From Volutella citrinella (taxonomy: Eukaryota; Ascomycota; Sordariomycetes; Hypocreales; Nectriaceae): a stretch of 64,000 nt of DNA. The position numbers and the translations under genes were made by a program. The notes beneath the pieces were generated by a model. That model saw only the letters and a program-made list of their open reading frames with translations. It ran no database searches and was not told the origin of the DNA. The stretch covers positions 2,542,001 to 2,606,000 of the forward strand of contig JAWZSP010000006.1 in NCBI GenBank assembly GCA_034401135.1, read 5' to 3'. Numbering within the stretch: position 1 is the stretch's first letter; each line of letters starts with the position of its first letter. Below, one piece after another: positions 1-9,229 of the stretch.

Positions 1-500
1 GCTCCAAGCGCCTCATCATCGACCTCGACCCCGTCCCCAAGTTTCTCAAGAACCTCGTCGACGGATGGGCCCCTGCCGTAGGTGCCACCTGCTCTGCCCC
101 GTGTTCCCTTCTCTCATCCCTCACCTCTCACCTCTCATCTCTCATCTCTCATCTACCCATCTGCTGACACTTCCAGGGCATGATTGTATCCTTCAAGCTC
201 GAGACGGACCCCTCCATCCTCGTGCACAAGGCCCGCTACAGCCTCGACCGGTACCAGCACCACCTGGTCATCGGCAACCTGCTCAGCACGCGCAAGTGGG
301 AGGTCGTCTTCGTGAGCCCCGGGCGCCAGGACGACTGGGTGCGCGTCCCGCTCGAGGGGGGGTGGGGCGACGCCGAGGGCCGACCCCTGCGCGCCGACGA
401 GCTGCCGCGCGAGGACCCGGGCATCGAGGTTGAGAAGCTCATCATCCCGGCCGTGCAGAAGCTGCACGATGAGCACATTCGGAATTCCAAGCAGCAATAG
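1..500 (+). CDS. CAB2: Phosphopantothenate-cysteine ligase, C-terminal part (5' end outside window)
   Basis: This enzyme joins cysteine to 4'-phosphopantothenate, the second step of coenzyme A synthesis from pantothenate, in the cytosol. Two exons are visible: 3-77 (frame from base 3) and 177-500, separated by a 99 nt GT-AG intron at 78-176 in phase 0. The joined protein reads WAPAGMIVSFKLETDP and then YQHHLVIGNLL, the conserved block of eukaryotic PPCS, in which the SFKLETD segment and a YQHxxVxxN segment follow each other. The C-terminus (EVEKLIIPAVQKLHDEH) is the usual final helix. The stop TAG is at 498-500. The N-terminal nucleotide-binding half lies upstream of the window, so the start cannot be assigned. 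The symbol follows the yeast orthologue and is an inference from family resemblance. It is transcribed convergently with the downstream glycosyltransferase, with about 190 bp between the two stops. Confidence 0.85.
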
Positions 501-693
501 GACCGAGATGAGTGGTAATGGGGCTGGGGGAAAAGCGAAGCGTCACTGGGATGACTGAAGAGGTTACGAATCGTCAGCATGGCAATGGGGAGAATGCTGG
601 CGGTTCCTTAAAATAGACATTATTCGCCGACAGGTCACCAGGCTCTGTTTGAATCCGAGCACTGTTTATCGGCTGTCCATGCTCTGTCATCCA

Positions 694-2426
694 TCACTTC
701 ACGTAGGCCAGCTCAGCAATGACACGCGCGGATATGTCCCGGCCCCTGCCCTTCTCTCGAACCCTGTCGCCCAGCTCTCTGGCCTTCTCTTGCATGGAGG
801 TGCTGGCATCGCCTCCGTCCGCAGCCTTCAAGATGGCCTTGCTGATGCCTTCCGACGACCATGTCGGGCTGAGTCCCCTGTCGGCCCAGACTCCGATGCC
901 ATTCGTCTCAACGATGGCCGCAAAGTTGTACAAGTCGGCCCACATGGGTAGAATGACATGCGGGATACCGGCACTGCAAGAATTAGAAAAAAAAGGTCTG
1001 CAATGGAGGAAAATAGCAAGTTCAACTTACGCAACAGCTTCGTGGTACGTGCCTGATCCGCCGTGATGGACCGACGTGACGATGTCTCCAGTCTCGAGCA
1101 GCGCGAGCGGGTCAACGCCGAGCCACTTGGTCATTCTGAGGCGCCCGCTGCTGACGTATGGCTCGAGAGATGCAAAATATGCGTCAGAGTATGGCGACTC
1201 CTTTTTGAACTTCCACAGGATCTGGAGGTTGGTCTTTTCTAGAACATCACCGAGGGCCGTAGCCATTGTCGTCGCCCTATCCTCAGTCCACTGTTCAGTC
1301 GTCGTCAGCAAGGCTCTCGGATACGGACGCTATATAACTCTTGATACGTACACCAAATGCTGAGCCGAGATTGATCAACACGGTGGGTGTCCTCTTCAGC
1401 CATGCGGCGAGCTCAGCATCCTGCTCCGCGGCCGGCGCAGTCGAGAACAGCATCGGTCCGGCACAGGTGACGTTGACGGGCACCACATCGACGGGGACTG
1501 CAGCGCCATCAGTATGCATGGTGACCCATGGGACGTCGGGGCGATGCAGGTGGAGGAAGTCAATGGGGTTGTCGACTCCCCTGGCCTTGAGAGCCTTCTT
1601 CTTGGCGCTGAGAGTCGGGGTGAAGAGTGCGGCCACGATGACCCGGAAGTTGACGTATATGTTCTCTGGTATCTGGTGCAGAGGAACAGGGAATGCAAAG
1701 CCCGAAGACATGCTAGTTTGCGACTCGTCAGATATTGTTTCCAGAGGTCTAAAGACTGCTTGCTTACGCTGGGTACTTCCACAGCATACTCCCATAAGGC
1801 TGCTCGGCGAGAAAGTTGTCCGTCAACATATTGGGCGTGATAAACGCGTGCTGGCGATTCTTGCCGCGAGTGGCATCGATAGCGGGCCGGAACATGGTAT
1901 CAAGGACTACGACGGCAGGGTCAATCTCGTCGATGAGCTTGCAGACCTGGTCGTAGAGCGCCATGTGATCCTCGACAGACCACGGGGCGAACCAATTTTC
2001 AAGCGTCTTGACAAACTTGCCAATGCCGGCGGCGGCGGGCTTGTGGATTATCCCATCGATGACGGTTCCTTCACCGGTCCAATCCCTGGTGGAGGCCTCA
2101 GCAAAGTCGGGCCCGTCGAGCCCATGGAAGACGACGTCGCGCGCGGCCGGGGTCGTGGAGCGGGCATACCGGGACGCCCGCTCGAGTTTGCCCTCCACCT
2201 TGGGGAACGAGGCGTAGTGGACGTCAATATCGGGGAACAGCTCGAGCAGCGACGTCGCCGTGGCCACCAGCACGTTGGACAGGCCGTGTTCGCTGTTGGC
2301 GAAGAAGAGGACCGTCTTGTTGCGTCCCTGGATCAATGGCGGGCTGGGGACGGGATCGCCCCGGCTGAGATACAGGGCGATGGAGGCGACGAGCAGCGCG
2401 CCCACAAGCACGGCTTTTGAAAACAT
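694..2426 (-). CDS. UDP-glycosyltransferase, GT1 family, membrane-anchored
   Basis: This is predicted to transfer a sugar from a UDP-sugar to a lipid or small molecule; the acceptor cannot be read from sequence. Four exons on the minus strand: 2426-1768, 1712-1352, 1290-1031 and 973-694, giving about 519 aa. All three introns are GT-AG (54, 61 and 57 nt). The start MFSKAVLVG is followed by one hydrophobic segment (about residues 4-20), a signal anchor. The N-terminal fold begins VLFFANSEHGLSNV, where the His is in the place of the usual catalytic-base region. The C-terminal half carries SVHHGGSGTYHEAVAAG and then PHVILPMWADLYNFA, the donor-binding block of GT1 enzymes. A second ATG in frame at 2468 would add 14 residues, but the TATA box at 2491-2498 puts the likely transcript start near or after it, so 2426 is preferred. 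No biosynthetic partner genes lie beside it. Confidence 0.85.
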
Positions 2427-2490
2427 GGCGGGCGGCTTGAGTCGAGAATTGATCGAATTTACATTCACGGGGACTCACCCGCCGGCTCCC

Positions 2491-2498
2491 TTTATATA
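2491..2498 (-). promoter_or_regulatory. TATA box of the glycosyltransferase gene
   Basis: On the minus strand the sequence reads TATATAAA, about 65-70 nt upstream of the chosen ATG at 2426 and only about 25 nt upstream of the alternative ATG at 2468. Typical TATA-to-start spacing would place the transcript start near 2460-2470. This favours the inner ATG. Confidence 0.45.
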
Positions 2499-3393
2499 AG
2501 ATGGGCTGAGTATTTGTAGTTTGCAAAGTCCCTTTCGACAGCACGGGACCCGCCAGTCCCGCCGCCGTCCACAACCCATGGCGTCAGCCCAGCCGGGCTG
2601 AATAGCTCGCGCTTACGGTGCATGAGCACGACCGGGGTATTCCGGCGCACGTCCATTCGATGAGTCCATTTTGTGAGCCATTGGAGAATATGGCGTCGGC
2701 TAATTAATAGTGGATGTGTTGAGACACCGAAGAAAATCAAGCTTACGCTTATACTTGGATTTGGTTACAGTCGAGCCTCGTTGATGCTGATTGGCATCGC
2801 TGCCGAATGGGCGAATTACCATTTGACAAGGGTGGCGGATGCCCCGCCCCATTAGCGCACTCAGCAGTCGAGAAACACGGTGAGCAGAGTACGGTATCAA
2901 AAAGGGGATTTTAACGCAGAGCAATACGGAATCCCTGTCCGCACCTAATCAATCAACGATATCACCAACACCATCAAGGATATCAAGCAGACCATGGTCA
3001 TGGCGCAATTTCAAGATTCAGGATTATTTTTTTATCATTATAGCTAGCTGAATAATTTTCTATTTTTGTTTTTTCCCAGTAAAGCAAAGTACTTTTCCCC
3101 GTGATGATGCAAACGCCAATGTTATGATGGTATATAGTAAAACTCACGCATGCTGAGAAAACGAAACTAAAGAGCTGTTAGCCTATCAGAGGAACCGAGC
3201 CAATGACGAAGTAGTTTTCAGCGAAGAGGCTTGCTCTGTTTTAAGGAATAATGCCATTCCAAGGCGAAGCGAGGGCGTCTTTTGCTCCTGGATCGTGGCA
3301 TCTGCAGACAGCAGAGATGGGTCGACTGACCAGCCCGGCGGGTAAGGCTGGTGAGGCTGTGGGAGAGGCAATAGATTCGCCGGTCCTCCAAGC
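2499..3393. other. Intergenic, AT-richer spacer
   Basis: This lies between the promoter of the glycosyltransferase and the 3' end of the MFS gene, both on the minus strand. The part around 3000-3140 is AT-rich with T and A runs and probably holds the MFS 3' untranslated end. The small ORFs here have no recognisable motifs. No RNA gene or repeat was seen. Confidence 0.5.
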
Positions 3394-4824
3394 TCACAGG
3401 GCCGCGCACCAGCTCCTCCAGCCCAGCAAGGTGACTTTGGCCAGGAATAGGGACACCATGGATCCAATATAGACAGTACCGGTCAGGATGATGAGGCCCC
3501 AGTATTCGCCGCCATTTGACTGCACGACACTGCCGCCGATGGGGATACCGATGAGGCAGGCAAAAGACACGACCGTGTACGAGGTGGCGTAGTATCGGCC
3601 GTACTCTTGCGTCTTGCACAGCTTTCCGATGCAGACGGGCGCGATGGCGATACCGGTGCCGCTCGCGAATCCGAACAGCACCGCAAAGACGACGATGCCG
3701 GCCTTGGTGGCACCCAGAGGGAGCCAGACGCAGAGGCAGGCCACGATGGACAGCAGGACGGAGAGGATGCTGACGTTGTAGGGGCCGATGACGTCGGCGT
3801 AGTATCCAGGCAGGACTCGCCCAACGACGGAACCCGCATTGAGGATGGGGATCAGGTAGTAGGAGAAGTCGTCCTCGAAGCCCTTGGCGAGGGCGTAAGT
3901 TGAAATGTAGCCGAGGGGGATGAAGAGGGAGAACTCGAGCAGGAAGATGCCAATGGTGGTGAAGAGGAAGGGGAGGTTCTTGAAGATGCGCAGGTCGGGA
4001 TGGGCGGTGGCGTTCTCGGCGGGCGGGAGACGAGAGCGGATGAGGGAGATTCCAATGATGCTGCACACGAGGCAAATGAGGGCGACGACCCTGACCGACC
4101 AGCCGTACCCGATGCGGGGGATGAGGGCGTTGAGCATGAAGGGGTAGATGATGCCACCCAGGCCGCCGGCTGTCGAGGCGAGGCCCGTGGCGAGACCGCG
4201 CCTGGCCTTGAACCAGTGGCCGACGGAGGCGATGGAGGGCGTGAAGAGGAGCGAGGACCCCAGTCCGCACATGAGGCCAAAGGCGACGATGAAGTGCCAG
4301 AGCTGAGTGCAGAAGCTCATGAAGATCAAGCCGCCGAGGGTGAAGGCGGCACCCGCGATGGTCAGCCAGCGGGGGCCGTACTTGTCGAAGACGGGGCCGA
4401 TGTAGACGCCGCAGAAGAAGGCCAGGAAGGTGTAGATGGAGAAGACCCAGCCGACGGTGCCCTCGCTGTAGGCCCGGAGCTGGTTGTTGAGCACGTAGGC
4501 CTGGAACGTGCCCAGGATGTTCATGAGGCCCAGCGAGCTGAAGAGGCAGAACCACGAGCCCGCCACGACGGCCCACGCGTGCACGCCGCCCTCGGGGTAC
4601 GTCTCCTCGTGCGAGCCCGCCACTGAATGGGCCGTCGGCTGCTTCTCGAGGGCCGAGGCGTCTGCGGCGGCGGCGCCGTCCGCCCGGGTTTCCGTGTCAT
4701 ACCGAATCTCACCGGCGGGGTCGTCGGCGTCGTGCAGCGCGCGCGAGTTGACCTGGGTGCAGTCCATTTGTGGCCGGCGCAACTTTTCGAAAACCTGTGC
4801 AAACTTGCCGGGCTTTCTTTGCAC
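3394..4824 (-). CDS. MFS transporter, monocarboxylate-porter type (MCH family)
   Basis: This is a 476 aa intronless membrane carrier of the major facilitator superfamily. After a hydrophilic N-terminal arm of about 80 residues comes GGVHAWAVVAGSWFCLF, the start of TM1 typical of fungal MCT/MCH proteins, followed by about 12 hydrophobic segments in two blocks of six. The loop after TM2 reads GPVFDKYGPRW, the MFS motif A region (G-x-x-x-D-x-x-G-x-R). A middle loop (RLPPAENATAHPDLRIF) separates the halves. Fungal relatives include the riboflavin carrier Mch5 and uncharacterised monocarboxylate-like carriers; the substrate here is unknown. A later in-frame Met (MDCTQ, 4767) could also be the start, since both lie in the hydrophilic arm. 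The gene stands alone, with over 900 bp free on either side. Confidence 0.85.
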   Translation of the reverse strand: MQRKPGKFAQVFEKLRRPQMDCTQVNSRALHDADDPAGEIRYDTETRADGAAAADASALEKQPTAHSVAGSHEETYPEGGVHAWAVVAGSWFCLFSSLGLMNILGTFQAYVLNNQLRAYSEGTVGWVFSIYTFLAFFCGVYIGPVFDKYGPRWLTIAGAAFTLGGLIFMSFCTQLWHFIVAFGLMCGLGSSLLFTPSIASVGHWFKARRGLATGLASTAGGLGGIIYPFMLNALIPRIGYGWSVRVVALICLVCSIIGISLIRSRLPPAENATAHPDLRIFKNLPFLFTTIGIFLLEFSLFIPLGYISTYALAKGFEDDFSYYLIPILNAGSVVGRVLPGYYADVIGPYNVSILSVLLSIVACLCVWLPLGATKAGIVVFAVLFGFASGTGIAIAPVCIGKLCKTQEYGRYYATSYTVVSFACLIGIPIGGSVVQSNGGEYWGLIILTGTVYIGSMVSLFLAKVTLLGWRSWCAAL

Positions 4825-5974
4825 TTTTCGCGTTGCCTTCAGTTCGTCGTGGGCACCGTTGGTTGAGTAGCGACGATGCGAGCAGAGTCTGCTGTTGAGA
4901 GAGTTTCCGGTTCCTTCTTTGGTTTGTCACACAAAGTAAAAGAAACGAGGTCAACAAAACAAGACCGTTCACCGTTCTCTTGTTTCTAGGTCAATCTCGT
5001 CTTTAAGTTGATCAAGCTTCTCCGCAAGGTTTTTAAAGAAAACACATGGCGGGCCGCAGGTTAGTTATTATAGCCCACCAGACGCCATCAAGTGCGCCCT
5101 CTACGCCCTGTCGTCGGCAATTTTGGGCCTGCCCAAAGACCGGGCCGCTTTTGGGAGGGGGGCCAGGGGACCGAAGAAAGAAACCAGAGAGTAATGAGAA
5201 TTCGCCATTTGCCGGTGCTCGCGTCGTTTCTCCACTTGGAGAGTGGTAGGCGAGTGGGTTGCAGCGGGTAACCACCACCTTTACCTTAACCTGTGTGGAA
5301 GTCCCCGCGGATCATGGACCCAAACCCCAACCAGGCGAGATGCCATGTCCTCTTTGGCTCTCCGGGCCCGGCGACTCAACAAGCTCATGGCGTGGAGTTG
5401 GTTGACGTGCTTTCGGGAATTATGTGCTTCGTCACATGCCACTGCCGCTGGGTGATGCAGCAGCAGAAGGGCTCGCAGGCGGCAGGCTCACTCGGTGGGT
5501 GCTACCCCAGGTTTTGTCATTGGCCGCTCCTATTGGTAGGTATCGCCGACGCGGCTCCCAGATTGGACACTTTCTATTGGCCAGACTCTTCCGGGCAGTT
5601 CAACCCGACGCTTGCTGTGGGTTCCACGATTCCCGTATTACATGATTCCATCATTGCTGCTAGTTCTGTACGACCCATGGTCGTTGAGTCATAGGGCGTC
5701 ATCTGCCGCCGGGCTGCGTTCCCATTCCGAACCGCCAACATACAAAAGGCAGGCATCCATAATTGATTCATTCAGGTCGACCATCCACGGCAAACGGGCT
5801 ACTAAGGACGACATTCAGGGCTGGGTCGATCACGAATAGCCAACCGCGCATTTTAAAATCAAAAGCACCACACCACTGGCATCAACCAATGTTGGGCAGT
5901 TGAAATGCTCCAATTATTACTGCCCCACCATAAATCTCCTTGATTGATGAGATGCTGAATTACCTCTCCTAGTC
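4825..5974. other. Intergenic: promoter of the MFS gene and 3' flank of the WBP11-like gene
   Basis: About 1.15 kb without a convincing gene. Open frames of up to 133 codons (5293-5694, plus) lack family motifs, have poor composition and no plausible start context, so they are taken as chance. The stretch next to 4825 should carry the MFS promoter; no clear TATA box was found. Confidence 0.5.
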
Positions 5975-6852
5975 TCAGTCCTCGTCCTCGTCGTCATCGG
6001 CTTCTTCCACCGTGGCATTGCGAGCCCCCGGCACTTGTTGCCTCTCATCTTGCGTCGCATCTGCATCCCGTCCCTGCTTCGAAACGAGATACCCTTCCCG
6101 TTCTAGCTGATCAGCCTCCTCCGGCTCCATCAGGCCGCCCTGTCCCTGGCCCTTGTCCATCTTCATCTTGACCGACGATGGGATAAACGCCCTGACTGCT
6201 TCCTTCTGCAGGTCGCGCACCACAGGCGCCGCTTCATACACCGTCTTGGATTCCACCGCCGGCGTCTGTTTTGTTTCGGGCTTCTCCTCGCCCCCTTCTT
6301 CTGCATTTCGAGCGGCGTTCTCGGCGTTCCTCTTCGCCCGTCGCTCGGCGTACCATTTGTCTAGCACCTCCTTTGGAATGGGGGGCGGCGTGTCCCGAGG
6401 CATGGGGATTTTCCTGACATCGTCGGGGACATCTTCATCACTGGTCGTCGCGTCGTTTGATCCTCGCCTTCGCTTGCCTAGCACGCCATGGTCATGATCT
6501 CTGTTCCAGCCGCGTCCGAATGATGGTGCTTGGTCTCCGAGCGTCTCCCGGGCCTTTTTTACTGCCCGAAGCTCCTTCTCCAACCCCTCTAGTGTTTGTT
6601 CCTCGTGTCGTGTGAGCTTTCCGCCGCTTGTTGTCACCGCTTTGAGGTCATCGATCTGTTTCTGGATTCGCTCCGGGTTTTTCCTCGCTAGCTTTTCGTT
6701 GCGCCGACCTTGTAGCTCCGCCTTGTCTAATTCAACCTGTCAGCTAGAGTTAAAAATCAGTCGTCGAGTCGAGCCACACTCTTCTTGATTGCCTTGGCCT
6801 TGTCGGCCTTTCGCTGCGCCTGCACAGGATTGAAGTTTCGCTCTTTGCCCAT
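5975..6852 (-). CDS. WBP11-like pre-mRNA splicing factor
   Basis: This is a nuclear proline-containing protein of the WW-domain-binding protein 11 family, whose members associate with the spliceosome. Exon 1 (6852-6778) encodes MGKERNFNPVQAQRKADK, the diagnostic WBP11 N-terminus. Exon 2 runs 6736-5975. The continuation, RRNEKLARKNPERIQKQ, matches the family block. It is followed by a helical charged region, GKRRRGS (possible nuclear signal), a short proline stretch (RDTPPPIPKEVLDKWY) that could bind WW domains, and an acidic tail ending EEADDDEDED. Length is about 278 aa, shorter than animal WBP11, which carries more proline repeats, but usual for fungi. The intron is only 41 nt with a weak donor (GTGGCT at 6777) and acceptor CAG at 6737, so the exact junction is uncertain. 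An alternative donor two bases earlier (GTGTGG) leads to a stop. Confidence 0.8.
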
Positions 6853-7453
6853 GGCGTCAAGCTGGCTCGGCGTTTTTCGTGGTTCCAGCCGATAGGCAAC
6901 TGCAAATTGGTAGGTATTTAGTCGAAGCGGATGAGGGTTTCGGGCCGTTAAATGGTCGTTGGGGTGTCTAGAGAGTTGTGAGAGTGCTTGCAGACTTGCC
7001 TCAAAGCTTCGCCGACTTCGTGATGCTGTGCCCCACTCGAGTGACTAATCACGACAGTGCGGGTCATGATGCGCAAGGGGCATGATGAGGCCCAAGCACA
7101 GACCGAGACATGAGCGATGATGATTTCACTTATTATTAGAAGCCGAAATGGAGCAAGAGGAGGGGAGTATGCCCGTTTAAACGTCGTTACCAGCACGCGC
7201 TCTGGCTTCACGATTCTAGGGGGAAATAACTGTTGACAGGGGAAATGATATTCTATATTGTCTATTGGCCACCACCATTTTTGGATTACATTACCATTAA
7301 TGCTACTATTAATCGCAGCTGTCGTGTGTTGAAGCACATTCTAAATGTCTACCCGCAAACTTTTGTTTTACTACCCGTCTTCCACTTTTCGCCCTGTGTC
7401 CTCCATGTCAGTGGACAACACTTGGTGGGCGCTTTCTGACTTCGCGAGGCCTC
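6853..7453. other. Intergenic between WBP11-like gene and phosphatase
   Basis: About 600 bp, moderately AT-rich. It should hold the promoter of the WBP11-like gene and the 3' untranslated end of the phosphatase, both minus strand. ORFs of 68-129 codons here show no motifs. Nothing else was seen. Confidence 0.5.
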
Positions 7454-8086
7454 TCAGATAGCCAGCGCGATTGGGTTGACTTGGGTTCTGTTGCCTGCCT
7501 CCAGTCGCCGTTCCCGTCGTGCTAGGAACCTCGCATACGCTTCCTTGGGCGCCCTCGCTGCCGAGTCGGCCCACACTTCGTACCCGACTTCGTCCCACAC
7601 GGAGAGCTGGTCGCGGAAGTTGTGGTTCGGCCTGATGAGTCTCTTTCTGCTGACTTCCATCAAGGCATCCGGTGGCGATAGGCCGTATTTCCTCATGAGG
7701 TAGGCGACGACGACGGTTGCCGATCGAGACATGCCCATGGTACAGTGCACCAGGACGCTTCGTCGTTCAACACGACCCCGTCTCTTTTCCTCGATGAAGT
7801 CACAGATTCTTTCCAATTCCGGCAGAATATCCTGTGCTGAATTGTCCATGCAACGTACGAACAGGTGATCCTCGGCGGCCACCAGTTTCCTGTTGAGAGG
7901 GCCGTCCCATCGAGGTGATTCTTCAGTTCCGAGTGACACAATGGCGTTGATTTTGTGCCTCATGAGAGTTTGTATGTCGACTGAGCTCTGAAAATTTCCG
8001 ATGTATAGGCCGGGCTCAATTCGCGAGATGGGCGGGTTGGACGTCATGCCTCCTAGAAGCAGCCAGGATAAGTCCATCGCCGACAT
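7454..8086 (-). CDS. Dual-specificity protein phosphatase
   Basis: This is a 210 aa single-exon cysteine phosphatase predicted to remove phosphate from Tyr and Ser/Thr in target proteins. The active-site loop reads VLVHCTMGMSRSAT (H-C-x5-R-S, Cys115, Arg121), followed by the helix VVVAYLMRKYGLSPPDAL and the block RPNHNFRDQL typical of DSPs. The general acid is likely Asp81 in RCMDNSAQDIL. The N-terminal ISRIEPGLYIGNF block is the usual DSP start. It has no zinc-binding C-terminal domain, which argues against a full YVH1/DUSP12 orthologue, and no kinase-docking domain. The start MSAMDL (8086) is chosen because CACAATG is a good context. An in-frame ATG at 8149 would add 21 residues of low-quality sequence. 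The catalytic residues are all present, so it should be active. Confidence 0.85.
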   Translation of the reverse strand: MSAMDLSWLLLGGMTSNPPISRIEPGLYIGNFQSSVDIQTLMRHKINAIVSLGTEESPRWDGPLNRKLVAAEDHLFVRCMDNSAQDILPELERICDFIEEKRRGRVERRSVLVHCTMGMSRSATVVVAYLMRKYGLSPPDALMEVSRKRLIRPNHNFRDQLSVWDEVGYEVWADSAARAPKEAYARFLARRERRLEAGNRTQVNPIALAI

Positions 8087-9229
8087 TGTGAAGGTTTCGT
8101 TGTAGGAGATAGCCTGTGCGATTTTTCTTTTCCTCCTACATCCATACATGCGGGCATTGGTGAATTATATTCATCGAGCTCCACCAAATGTTGGTGCAAA
8201 GTGAAAATTAAGCTTTGCTGAGAGCAATCCGTCGCGGCCATCTCAGCAGTGAAGGCCGATGCTACCAGACTTAAACTCCAATGACATGCCCAGGAACAGT
8301 GGGGATCTACAGGAACTTGTGTCAAGTTTTTCATTGAACTTGATGGCGCAAAGCCAAGCAGGGGAAATGGCGCCCACAGTCGTGTTGCTGTCGTCAGGCC
8401 GCTTTCGTAATCGATGCTCGATTCTCGATTCCAAGATGCCAGAGAATAATCTCGGTCCAGAAGGGCCGGTGTCGGATGGGTTCGTCGTTTGTCGCTTGAT
8501 GGTCCGCACATTTCATTGTTGCGGTGCCCTTTTGCGCTCAAAATAGACATCTGATCCTGCCCTGTTAATGAACCGCGCAGCCTTTGAGCCGGCACGAATC
8601 CTTCAGCCTCGGACGCGGGAGTAAACTCTGGAGCTTGGGACCTGGGCCGCTACTTTATTTCAAGCTCCCATCCTATTGTACATCAATACGCGTCAGCATC
8701 TAATCCACTGCACGTAGATCACTTTCCTATGTCCCTGCCAAGTTTCCTGGAGGCCAGTCCTGATTCGTCTCGTAATCAAAGTAAAAAACACAAATCCGTA
8801 TGACGAGAGGCCGATCAAGATGTTGTAGATGGGTATTGTACTTGTAGAATTCCAGATCTACGATGCTTATAACCTGTGTATTGTTGCTAGAGTTGCCGCC
8901 CGCACCAAATTCGTTGGGAGGGAATACCCATCCTCATAGCTAAGCTATTGTTAAGTCTTAGGATGTGAACTTTTAATTAAAAAGCTGCCGGTTGGTTATA
9001 AAATTGGTACAGTAGAAATACCTGGCTGCACAGGGGAGCCTTCACGATACTTCATCGGCGGGTCAGTCACGGGTCACGGGACTCTTGCCTTCAATTCACC
9101 AGAGGGGCGCACCTGCCTCGCACACTACGCAGGAACTTGCCCATCTGAAGAGCGCAACAATAGAAGAAGTAGCAGGCCATTTGGAGCATTTCTCAATCTG
9201 ACCACCCTGCCAGCCAGCCAGCACGCGGC
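8087..9229. other. Intergenic upstream of the phosphatase
   Basis: About 1.1 kb. It presumably contains the phosphatase promoter. The overlapping opposite-strand frames around 8053-8595 have no recognisable protein motifs. From about 8800 the base composition becomes AT-richer. No RNA gene was seen. Confidence 0.45.

Noticed and set aside
1341..2420. 359-codon plus frame across the glycosyltransferase
   Set aside because: Antisense shadow of the spliced GT1 gene, which has clear motifs and introns.
4000..4626. 208-codon plus frame inside the MFS gene
   Set aside because: Antisense shadow of the transporter; its acidic repeats mirror GC-rich codons.
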